Below are positions 25,760 through 32,928 of a stretch of 64,000 bases of DNA, piece by piece (the stretch's first letter is position 1; every line of letters begins with the position of its first letter). This DNA comes from Armatimonadota bacterium. Lineage in GTDB: Bacteria; Armatimonadota; JAAZEB01. Below the pieces are notes generated by a model. The model did not search any database. It saw only the letters and a program-made list of their open reading frames with translations, and was not told the DNA's origin. The position numbers and the translations under genes are program-made. Location of the stretch: positions 62,001-126,000 of the forward strand of contig JAAZEM010000058.1 in assembly GCA_012512265.1 (NCBI GenBank), given 5' to 3'.

Positions 25760-26611
25760 ATGAAGATCTCATCCGATTGGCATATCCACACGCGCAACTC
25801 GTGCGACTCAGCATCGCTGGTCGTCTCGGAGCTGATCCCCGCGGCGGAAGCGCTCAGGATCGAGGCGTTTGGCATCTCCGACCATATCCACACGCCGTAC
25901 AACCTGCCGGACCTGGTTGCCAGCCGGCGCGAGTTCGACGAGAGCCAGCCGCCGCCGAACTTCCACTTCGGCGTGGAGGTGAGCTGCGTGTCGCAGTGGG
26001 AGCTGGATGAGATTGCCACCGGGAAGCACGCCAACCCGGTCTACGGCCTGCGGCAGGGCGGGCCAGCGTGGGGGCCGCTCGCCATCGGGATCGGAGCGGA
26101 GGAGCTGAAGCGCCTCGGCGTGGAGTACGTCATCGGGGGCACGCACTGGCCGATGTACCTGCCGGCGGACCGAGACGCGATCATCCGCGACTATCATCGG
26201 CAGAACCTCTTCCTGGCGACGCACCCGCTGGTGACCATTGTGGCGCACCCCTGGTGGTGGATGGGCTACTGGAAGGACGATGACGGCTGCTACCGGGGCG
26301 ACCCCTGGCTCGATGACTTTGGAAAGATACCCGCCTCGATGCATGATGAGTTTGCAGCGGCCGCGGTGGAGCACGGCACCATCGTCGAGGCGAACATCAG
26401 CGCCACGCTCTGCAACCGGGCCTATCCTGAGACATTTGGCCACCAGTACGCCGAGTACCTGGCCGGCTTGAAGGAGCGCGGCGTTCGTCTCTCCCTTGGC
26501 TCGGATTGCCACTCTCCCCAGTACACGGCAGCCTTCGAGCGGGCGGCCGCTCTACTGGAAGCCGTGGGTATCCGTGACGAGGATCTCTGGCGGCTGCCGC
26601 CGCGGCCATGA
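25760..26611 (+). CDS. PHP-domain metal-dependent phosphoesterase
   Basis: A 283-residue PHP-fold protein, likely a phosphoesterase or amidohydrolase. Metal-binding motifs appear as DWHIHTRNSCDS at the N-terminus, SDHIHTPYN, IGGTHWP, VAHPWWW, and LGSDCHSP at the C-terminal end. It is related to histidinol-phosphatase HisK and YcdX-like proteins, but no histidine genes are near, so the substrate is unknown. ATG 25760 has GGAAGGAG ahead. The 233-bp gap before it holds a short inverted repeat and no clear gene. Confidence 0.85.
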   Translation: MKISSDWHIHTRNSCDSASLVVSELIPAAEALRIEAFGISDHIHTPYNLPDLVASRREFDESQPPPNFHFGVEVSCVSQWELDEIATGKHANPVYGLRQGGPAWGPLAIGIGAEELKRLGVEYVIGGTHWPMYLPADRDAIIRDYHRQNLFLATHPLVTIVAHPWWWMGYWKDDDGCYRGDPWLDDFGKIPASMHDEFAAAAVEHGTIVEANISATLCNRAYPETFGHQYAEYLAGLKERGVRLSLGSDCHSPQYTAAFERAAALLEAVGIRDEDLWRLPPRP

Positions 26612-26753
26612 GGATGCGGGCGCCAATGCAGGAGTTTGCTGCCTAGCCGGGGAATGCTCTCCCCGGTCAGTCTGGAGAGCGCACCGGCGGGGCAGGCTTG
26701 GCAGCGCGCGCTGCGGGCCGGCGTGCCGGACCACCGTCCGAGCCGGAGTACCC

Positions 26754-27845
26754 ATGGGTCAGTTCCGTATCCTGCTGGTAGAGGATGACAGTGACTTGCG
26801 TGCCATTATGCGGCGGTATCTCGCTGGCCGGGGCTACCACGTCGACGAGGCGGAGAGTGTGGTGCAGGCGCGCCAGATCCTGGACCAGACCGCGCATGAT
26901 CTCCTCATTCTGGATATCATCCTCCCGGATGGTAGTGGCTGGGAGGTTGCCCGCTATGCTTGCGAACGCTCGGGTGCTCAGCTCCCGATCATTGTCTGTT
27001 CCAGCGACGGGCCTGCTGGCGTAGACCTGCAAGAGATGAGCGTCCAGGGGTACCTCTGCAAGCCGTTCGATTGTCACGCGCTGATCGAGCGCGTGGAAGC
27101 GGCGCTTAGCCCTGCGGAATCGGCGTTCGTATCTGCCGCCCAACCGCGCGAGGCGGATGAGACCGAAGTCGCGTTCTACTCCTCGCTGGCGCACGACATG
27201 CGCACCCCCATGACTACGCTGCGCACCGCCATCGAGAGCCTGCTGGCCGACGATGTTGAATGGGACGCCGAGAGCCGCCGTGAGATTCTGGAGGTCGTGG
27301 CGAGCAGTGCGGAGCGCGTTGGGAAGTATGCGCGAGATGTCATTGATCTGGCGCGTCTCGACGCCGGTGCGATGCGTCCCCATATCCAGGTGGTTTACCC
27401 TGATGAGATACACGAAGCCCTGACGCGGGTGCTCCAGGCCCGGCGCCCGGCTCCCCTCGTCACCCTTTCCGTGGCCTCGGGCACCACGGCGGTCCTCGGT
27501 GATCCGGGCCTCATCCAGCGCATCTTGCTTGAGGTGATCGACAACGCCCTGCGGTGCTCGCCGGAGGGGGCGGAGGTCGCCGTTGAAGCGAGTGGGGCGG
27601 CGGGCGAAGTGTGGTGGCGAGTCCGCGATTTCGGCCCGGGAATCGCCCCGGAGGAGCGGGAGCGCGTGTTTGACCGGCACCATCGGATGCACGGGAAGAA
27701 CCGCGCCACCTCGCGCGGCCCCCACCTCAGCCTCTATTTGTGCCGCGAGATGGCGCGCCTGCAGGCCGGACGCCTATGGGTCGAAGAGACGGAGGGTGTC
27801 GGGGCCTGTTTTTGCCTCGCCCTCCCCGCGGCCGCGGAGAAGTAG
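26754..27845 (+). CDS. Hybrid two-component protein: receiver then histidine kinase
   Basis: A 363-residue cytoplasmic hybrid with an unusual order. The receiver is first (ILLVEDDSD, phosphoacceptor Asp54 in LILDIILPDGSGW, Lys in YLCKPFD). The histidine kinase follows, with H box SLAHDMRTPMTTLR (His about 147), an N-box-like VIDNALRCSPEG, and DFGPGIAPEE as G1. The G2 region is weak: RATSRGPHLSLYLCREMA replaces the usual GxGLGLAI, so ATP lid function may be altered. It probably acts in a phosphorelay. ATG 26754 has GGAG ahead. No membrane segment. Confidence 0.87.
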   Translation: MGQFRILLVEDDSDLRAIMRRYLAGRGYHVDEAESVVQARQILDQTAHDLLILDIILPDGSGWEVARYACERSGAQLPIIVCSSDGPAGVDLQEMSVQGYLCKPFDCHALIERVEAALSPAESAFVSAAQPREADETEVAFYSSLAHDMRTPMTTLRTAIESLLADDVEWDAESRREILEVVASSAERVGKYARDVIDLARLDAGAMRPHIQVVYPDEIHEALTRVLQARRPAPLVTLSVASGTTAVLGDPGLIQRILLEVIDNALRCSPEGAEVAVEASGAAGEVWWRVRDFGPGIAPEERERVFDRHHRMHGKNRATSRGPHLSLYLCREMARLQAGRLWVEETEGVGACFCLALPAAAEK

Positions 27846-27859
27846 CGGACGGTCCTGAA

Positions 27860-28633
27860 CTACCCCGAGCCGCGCAGGCGGCGTGTCACCGCGCGCACGA
27901 TCATGTGGAGGGTGCGCACGTCGCGCGGCTCCAGGCCGACGCGGCTGAAAATCCGGCGGAGCGAGGCGAGCACCTGCGCCGATGGGCGCGAGAGCGCGTC
28001 CGGCCCCAGCAGGGCGAACAGCTCCGAGAAGCGGCCCAGCAGCGCCTCCACCTCAGAGACAGTGGCTTGTTTCACTGGTGCTGGCGGCGGCGCGCCGAGG
28101 ACTGCCATGAACAGCTCGTGCGCCACCACCTGAACGGCGTGCGATAGGTTCAAAGGAGGCATTCCCTCGGCGACGGGGATGGCGACGCTTTGGTTGCATC
28201 GCGCCAGGTCTGCCGAGGAGAGGCCGTAATCCTCCCTCCCGAACAGGATCCCGACGCGACGCTCGGTGGCGATGCTGGCGAGACGCCGGGCGGCCTCGCG
28301 CACGGGTACCGGCGCATCGAGAAGGCTATCGCGCTTCCGGTTGGTGGTGCCCACGAGCCAGTGGACCCCCTCCGCCGCTGCGTCCAGGTCATCCACCACG
28401 CGCGCGGATTCCACCAGGTCGCGCGCTCCGCTGGCCAGGTTCCACGTATCCTGGGATTCACGGAACGGCACCGGCCGGACGAGGACCAGGTCGCTCATCC
28501 CGACGGTCTTCATGGCGCGCATCGACGCGCCGATGTTTCCGGGGTGCTGTGGCTCTACGAGGATGATCCGGATGCGCGCCATCGCTTCCGGCGCGGGATA
28601 CGCGACGGCGCGGTACGAGTCCTCAGTCGGCAT
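27860..28633 (-). CDS. trmJ: tRNA/rRNA 2'-O-methyltransferase, TrmJ-like (SpoU family)
   Basis: SPOUT-fold RNA methyltransferase of 257 aa from ATG 28633, or 240 aa from ATG 28582, where the family-like MARIRIILVEPQHPGNIGAS begins. SpoU motifs are present: PQHPGNIGASMRAMKTVG, ILFGREDYGLSSADL and the knotted SAM loop PPLNLSHAVQVVAHEL. The C-terminal helical extension is as in TrmJ, which methylates position 32 of tRNA. An AGGAG lies 13 nt ahead of 28633; neither start is decisive. It converges with the hybrid kinase gene, whose stop is 14 bp away. Confidence 0.88.
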   Translation of the reverse strand: MPTEDSYRAVAYPAPEAMARIRIILVEPQHPGNIGASMRAMKTVGMSDLVLVRPVPFRESQDTWNLASGARDLVESARVVDDLDAAAEGVHWLVGTTNRKRDSLLDAPVPVREAARRLASIATERRVGILFGREDYGLSSADLARCNQSVAIPVAEGMPPLNLSHAVQVVAHELFMAVLGAPPPAPVKQATVSEVEALLGRFSELFALLGPDALSRPSAQVLASLRRIFSRVGLEPRDVRTLHMIVRAVTRRLRGSG

Positions 28634-28843
28634 GGTCTGCTTATCTCTCCTGGGGGTGTGTTATCCCTGGTGTTCTGTGCCAAGCAGGCGCCATCCTCCT
28701 GGCGCCGCGGGAGCGCTATTGGTCTCAATCGGGGCAGCGCCGGTAGGCCGCCGGCCACCCACGAACGGACCGGGGATAGGAGAGCACCCCGCCATTCCCG
28801 CCCGTTCCCTTCCACTGCAATATCACCGCTGGTGTGCAAACGC

Positions 28844-28872
28844 TTGACAAGCACACAGGTGTGTGCTAGAAT
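28844..28872 (+). promoter_or_regulatory. Promoter with palindromic operator for the LysM protein
   Basis: TTGACA (28844-28849), 17 bp, TAGAAT (28867-28872). The whole spacer is a perfect palindrome: AGCACAC (28850-28856), AGGT, GTGTGCT (28861-28867). A repressor bound here would block RNA polymerase. A second short palindrome, CAAAC GCT GTTTG (28880-28892), lies at the transcript start. Confidence 0.75.
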
Positions 28873-28909
28873 GCAAATCCAAACGCTGTTTGCGTTCGGG
28901 AGGGCTGCG

Positions 28910-29278
28910 ATGCGAGGCTATCGAGGCAAGCGGAAAGCGCAGCGGCGGTGGCGGGATGCCGCGTGCGCAGTGCTCTGGATCGGGGCGCTGGCCCTGGTGG
29001 TGCTGGGAGGTGTGCTGGGCCTGGGCCGTGCCATGCAGCGGTCGCGGGCGGAGACCCCGGCGTTGCGCGAGGTGGTGTTGCCGGCCGGCGGCACCTTATG
29101 GGGACTGGCGATACGCTACGGCGCGCCGAGCCAGGATCCGCGCGCCGTCGCCGCGCAGATCCGGCGCCTGAACGGGATCCGCCCGGGACAGACGCTCCAT
29201 CCAGGAACGCGGCTACTTGTTCCGGACTATGCGGGTGGGGCAACCGAATTGGCACAGAACTCGCACGGAACAGGCTAG
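28910..29278 (+). CDS. Small membrane-anchored LysM-domain protein (YneA-like)
   Basis: A 122-residue protein. After a basic N-terminus (MRGYRGKRKAQRRW) comes one membrane segment (about residues 19-40, ACAVLWIGALALVVLGGVLG), then a LysM-type unit (about 62-108: LPAGGTLWGLAIRYG, RLNGIRPGQTLHPGTRLLVP). This layout is that of YneA/DivS-type cell division suppressors, which are LexA-controlled; the palindromic operator fits tight repression, but lexA is not in the window. ATG 28910 with GGGAGGG is chosen because the upstream ATG at 28871 lies inside the -10 box. Confidence 0.75.
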   Translation: MRGYRGKRKAQRRWRDAACAVLWIGALALVVLGGVLGLGRAMQRSRAETPALREVVLPAGGTLWGLAIRYGAPSQDPRAVAAQIRRLNGIRPGQTLHPGTRLLVPDYAGGATELAQNSHGTG

Positions 29279-29323
29279 CAGCGACGGGCCTGAGCAGCGA
29301 GTTTGGTGCCTAGGTGTTGTGGG

Positions 29324-29329
29324 TATACT
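29324..29329 (+). promoter_or_regulatory. Probable -10 box for the prkA leader RNA
   Basis: TATACT with a weak TTTGGT 16 bp upstream (29302-29307). Transcription from near 29336 would give a leader of about 330 nt before prkA. Confidence 0.45.
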
Positions 29330-29340
29330 TCGGGCGTACT

Positions 29341-29593
29341 GGAAAGTTTGCTCGATGTAAGAGCAACCAAGGCTCCCAGAGAAGGGCACGGGAGGCGAGT
29401 GCCAGGGGTACCTGCAAGAGGCAAAAGCCCGGATGGTGCATACACAGGAGGGACCTGGACCTTGAAACGGTGATACCGCGCGCCGGCCGCCGAGAGCGGT
29501 GCGACGCTGTAACCGACTTCTATGGAAAAGAAAGGGCAGGGGAACCCCTTCGACTCTATCTCTAGTAGAGACCAGGGTGGTGCCCTGCCCTTT
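29341..29593 (+). ncRNA. Candidate structured leader RNA or small RNA upstream of prkA
   Basis: This gene-free stretch is rich in complementary segments. TTGCTC (29348-29353) pairs with GAGCAA (29361-29366). GGCAC (29385-29389) pairs with GTGCC (29399-29403), while the intervening loop contains GGGAG (29390-29394), which can pair with CTCCC (29373-29377), a pseudoknot. CCAGG (29402-29406) can pair with CCTGG (29454-29458), but shares 29402-29403 with the GTGCC helix, so these two may be alternatives. CGGT/ACCG lies at 29468-29478. A final long hairpin has arms AAAGGGCAGGG (29531-29541) and CCCTGCCCTTT (29583-29593), with TCTCT/AGAGA at its tip. I match it to no known riboswitch class. Confidence 0.5.
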
Positions 29594-29664
29594 GTCATCT
29601 CTTGTGCAGGCAGGTTCCGGTGTCGGTTGCCGGTTGCATGAGTACCACGAGAAAGGGAGGGAGG

Positions 29665-31563
29665 ATGATGGATTTACTCGCTCGGCTTGAGGAGTACCGG
29701 GCCCAGGAGAATGAGCTCCGATGGGAGGGAACGTTCGAAGAGTATTTCGAGCTGGTGAAGGCCAACCCGCGGATCTCCCGGCTTTCCCATGCTCGCGTAT
29801 TCGATATGATCATGGCGGCAGGGGTAGAGCAGGGGGCCGACGGTGAACCCAAGTACCGGTTCTTCAGCCAGGAGCTGTTCGGTCTGGACCGCTCACTGCG
29901 CCAGATCGTGGAGTACTTCAGCTCTGCGGCACAGCGCCTGGAGGTGCGCAAGCGTATCCTCCTCCTGATGGGGCCGGTCGGAGGCGGCAAGTCAACAATC
30001 GTCAGCCTTCTGAAGAAGGGGCTGGAGCAGTACACGCGCACGGAAGAGGGCGCGGTCTACGCCATCAAGGGGTGCCCCATGCACGAGGAGCCCCTTCACC
30101 TGGTTCCGGAGACGCTGAGGCCGGAGATCGAGCGCGAGCACGGCATCTACATTGAGGGCGATCTCTGCCCCCACTGCCGGATGGTCGTCCGCGATCAGTA
30201 TGACGGCCGGATCGAGCGCGTTCCGGTCCAGCGCCTGGCGTTCTCGGAGAAGCACCGCGTGGGGATCGGCACCTTCACGCCCTCGGATCCGAAGTCGCAG
30301 GATATTTCGGAGCTGGTCGGCGGCATCGACCTCTCCACCATCGGCGAGGTGGGGGTGGAGTCGGACCCGCGTGCCTACCGCTTCGACGGCGAGCTCAACA
30401 TCGCGAACCGTGGACTCATGGAGTTCATCGAGATGTTGAAGTGCGACGAGAAGTTCCTCTACGTGCTCCTCACGCTTTCGCAGGAGCAGAATATCAAGAC
30501 GGGGCGCTTCTCGATGATCTACGCCGATGAGGTGGTGGTGTCGCACACCAACGAGAACGAGTACAACGCGTTCGTGGGCAACCGCAAGTCGGAGGCACTT
30601 CAAGACCGCATCATTCTGGTGCGCGTGCCTTACAACCTGCGGGTGAGCGACGAGGTGCGCATCTACGAGAAGCTGTTGCGCCAGAGTGCGCTGCGCGACG
30701 TCCACATCGCCCCGCACACGCTGCGCGTGGCCAGTATCTTCGCGGTACTCTCCCGCCTCGAGCCGTCGCAAAAGGCGGGCATGAGCCTCATGAAGAAGCT
30801 GAAGATTTACGACGGCGAGGACGTGGATGGCTTCAAGGCCAAGGACGTCAAGGAGCTGCAGGAGGAGGCGGAGCGCGAGGGGATGGATGGGATCAGCCCG
30901 CGCTACGTGATCAACCGGCTCTCCAACGCCCTGATCCGGGAAGGGATCACCTGCCTCACGCCGATTGTGGCCCTGCGCGCACTGCGCGATGGCCTCGACC
31001 AGCACACGAGCATCAACCGCAGCGATTACGAGCGGCTGCTCAACTTCATCGATGAGGCTCGCCGCGAGTATGACGAGATCGCCAAGACCGAGGTGCAGCG
31101 GGCGTTCGTCTACTCCTTCGAAGAGTCGGCGCGCACCCTGCTCAACAACTACCTCGATAATGTCGAGGCGTTCTGCAACCGCACGAAGGTGCGCGACCCG
31201 ATCACCGACGAGGAGATGGAGCCGGACGAGCGGCTGATGCGCTCCATCGAAGAGCAGATCGGTGTGACCGAGAATGCAAAGAAGGCGTTCCGCGAGGAGA
31301 TCCTGATCCGCATCTCGGCGCTGGCCCGCAAGGGCGTGCCGTTTGACTATCGCTCGCACGAGCGGCTCAAGGAGGCGATTGAGCGCAAGCTGTTCGCCGA
31401 CCTGAAGGACGTTGTCAAGATCACGACGAGCACGAAGACGCCGGACGCCGAGCAGCTCAAGCGGATCAACGATGTCATCGACCGCCTGGTGGCAGAGCAC
31501 GGCTATTGCCATGTCTGCGCGAACGATCTGCTTCGCTATGTGGGCACGCTCCTCAACCGTTGA
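29665..31563 (+). CDS. prkA: PrkA family serine protein kinase (YeaG-like)
   Basis: AAA-type protein kinase of 632 aa. In Bacillus PrkA is linked to sporulation, and in enterobacteria its homologue YeaG acts in stress and nitrogen starvation. Motifs include the Walker A MGPVGGGKSTIV (about residues 99-110), the family block CPMHEEPLHL, GDLCPHCRM, and GTFTPSDPKSQDISELVGGIDLS. The C-terminal PrkA domain is intact. ATG 29665 (or 29668) follows GGGAGGGAGG; the longer reading from 29602 overlaps the end of the leader hairpin region. It is the first gene of the prkA-yhbH-spoVR operon. Confidence 0.95.
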   Translation: MMDLLARLEEYRAQENELRWEGTFEEYFELVKANPRISRLSHARVFDMIMAAGVEQGADGEPKYRFFSQELFGLDRSLRQIVEYFSSAAQRLEVRKRILLLMGPVGGGKSTIVSLLKKGLEQYTRTEEGAVYAIKGCPMHEEPLHLVPETLRPEIEREHGIYIEGDLCPHCRMVVRDQYDGRIERVPVQRLAFSEKHRVGIGTFTPSDPKSQDISELVGGIDLSTIGEVGVESDPRAYRFDGELNIANRGLMEFIEMLKCDEKFLYVLLTLSQEQNIKTGRFSMIYADEVVVSHTNENEYNAFVGNRKSEALQDRIILVRVPYNLRVSDEVRIYEKLLRQSALRDVHIAPHTLRVASIFAVLSRLEPSQKAGMSLMKKLKIYDGEDVDGFKAKDVKELQEEAEREGMDGISPRYVINRLSNALIREGITCLTPIVALRALRDGLDQHTSINRSDYERLLNFIDEARREYDEIAKTEVQRAFVYSFEESARTLLNNYLDNVEAFCNRTKVRDPITDEEMEPDERLMRSIEEQIGVTENAKKAFREEILIRISALARKGVPFDYRSHERLKEAIERKLFADLKDVVKITTSTKTPDAEQLKRINDVIDRLVAEHGYCHVCANDLLRYVGTLLNR

Positions 31564-31661
31564 GGAAAGCGCGCCCGCCAGCGCAGGGGAGCGCGGTGTG
31601 GGATGAGTGGGGTGGAAGGTGTGGCGCGTGGGGGCGCAACCCACGAGTCCAGGTGGTCGGA

Positions 31662-31686
31662 CCTGCCCGGCGGCAGGCCGGGCAGG
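31662..31686. repeat. Hairpin between prkA and yhbH
   Basis: CCTGCCCGG (31662-31670), CGGCAGG loop, CCGGGCAGG (31678-31686) form a perfect 9-bp stem in the 174-bp gap. It could be a processing or partial termination point that adjusts the ratio of PrkA to the downstream proteins. Confidence 0.5.
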
Positions 31687-31737
31687 CCGACAGCCGGCGA
31701 GAGGCGCCACGAGTCACGCGGCAGGGGGTGACCGGGT

Positions 31738-32928
31738 ATGCCAGCGGCGATATCGAGAAATGACTGGTCCTTGCATCGCAAGGGGCCGGCGGACCAACAG
31801 CGGCATCGCGAGAAGATACGCGAGGCGATCAAGAAGAACCTGAATCACATTGTCAGCGAGGAGAGCATCATCCTCAGCGACGGCAAGAAGGTTCTCAAGG
31901 TCCCCATCCGCTCGCTGGAGGAGTACAAGTTCCGCTTCGACCCACGGCGGCACAAGAACGTGGGCCAGGGTCAGGGCGGCTCGAAAGTGGGCGATGTGAT
32001 CGGCCAGCAGGCCCCGGGCCAGGCCGGCCAGGGCCAGGGCGAAGCGGGCACCGCCCCCGGCATCGACTACTACGAGGCCGATGTCACCCTGGAAGAGCTG
32101 GCCGCGCTCGTCTTCGAGGATCTCTGCCTCCCCAACCTCCAGGAGAAGCAGCACCAGAGCATGGAAGCGGAGGGGATCCGCTTCAAAGATATTCGCAAAA
32201 CCGGGATCCTGAGCAACCTTGATAAGAAGCGGACCATCCGCGAGAATATCAAACGCAATGCGGCCCGCGGTGACCCGCGCTTCTACGGCATTCGCCCGGA
32301 GGATCTGCGCTTCAAGACGTGGGAACCCGATATCCGGCAAGAATCGAACGCGGTCGTCATCGCCATGATGGATGTCAGCGGGAGCATGGGCGATTTCGAG
32401 AAGTACATCGCGCGTTCGTTCTACTTCTGGATGGTCCGGTTTCTCCGCACCAAGTACAACAACGTCGAGATCGTCTTCATCTCGCACCATACCGAGGCAC
32501 GCCTGGTGACCGAGGAGGAGTTCTTCACCAAGGGCGAGAGCGGAGGCACCAAGGCCTCTTCCGCCTACCGGCTGGCGCTCGATCTCATCCGAGAGAAGTA
32601 CAACCCCGCTCAGTGGAACATCTACCCCTTCCACTTCTCGGATGGCGATAACCAGCTCACGGACAATGAGCTCTGCGTGGAACTGGTGAAGCAGCTCATC
32701 GCCCAGTCGAATCTCTTCGGCTACGGAGAGATCAAGGAGTATCGCTGGGCGCATTCCAGCACGCTGATGTCCGCCTTCTCCAAGATAGACGACCCGCGCT
32801 TCGTGGGCGTGACGATCGAGGATAAGAAGGACGTCTACGCTGCGCTGCGCAAGTTCTTCTCGCCACGGGATGTCTCTGCACCCGCCAGCGAGCCAAAGGA
32901 GGGGAGCGCAAGTGCTGACGGATCGTGA
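31738..32928 (+). CDS. yhbH: DUF444 protein, YhbH/YeaH family, with von Willebrand A fold
   Basis: A 396-residue partner of PrkA and SpoVR. An N-terminal basic segment and a Gln/Gly-rich linker (about 75-105) precede a conserved region and a vWA-like domain whose MIDAS motif is MMDVSGSMGD (about residues 211-220). The family blocks SHHTEARLV, SGGTKASSAY and FHFSDGDN are all present. YhbH is needed for sporulation in Bacillus, and YeaH is co-expressed with YeaG in stress. AGGGGGTGA lies ahead of ATG 31738. The 3' end overlaps the spoVR start by 17 nt. Confidence 0.94.
   Translation: MPAAISRNDWSLHRKGPADQQRHREKIREAIKKNLNHIVSEESIILSDGKKVLKVPIRSLEEYKFRFDPRRHKNVGQGQGGSKVGDVIGQQAPGQAGQGQGEAGTAPGIDYYEADVTLEELAALVFEDLCLPNLQEKQHQSMEAEGIRFKDIRKTGILSNLDKKRTIRENIKRNAARGDPRFYGIRPEDLRFKTWEPDIRQESNAVVIAMMDVSGSMGDFEKYIARSFYFWMVRFLRTKYNNVEIVFISHHTEARLVTEEEFFTKGESGGTKASSAYRLALDLIREKYNPAQWNIYPFHFSDGDNQLTDNELCVELVKQLIAQSNLFGYGEIKEYRWAHSSTLMSAFSKIDDPRFVGVTIEDKKDVYAALRKFFSPRDVSAPASEPKEGSASADGS

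Noticed and set aside
29467-29587. T-box-like strings ACGGTGATACCGCG (29467-29480) and AGGGTGGTGCCCTG (29574-29587) in the prkA leader.
   Set aside because: Neither keeps the full AGGGTGGNACCGCG element with its UGGN bulge, no specifier loop is recognisable, and the downstream gene is a kinase and not an aminoacyl-tRNA synthetase or amino-acid gene.
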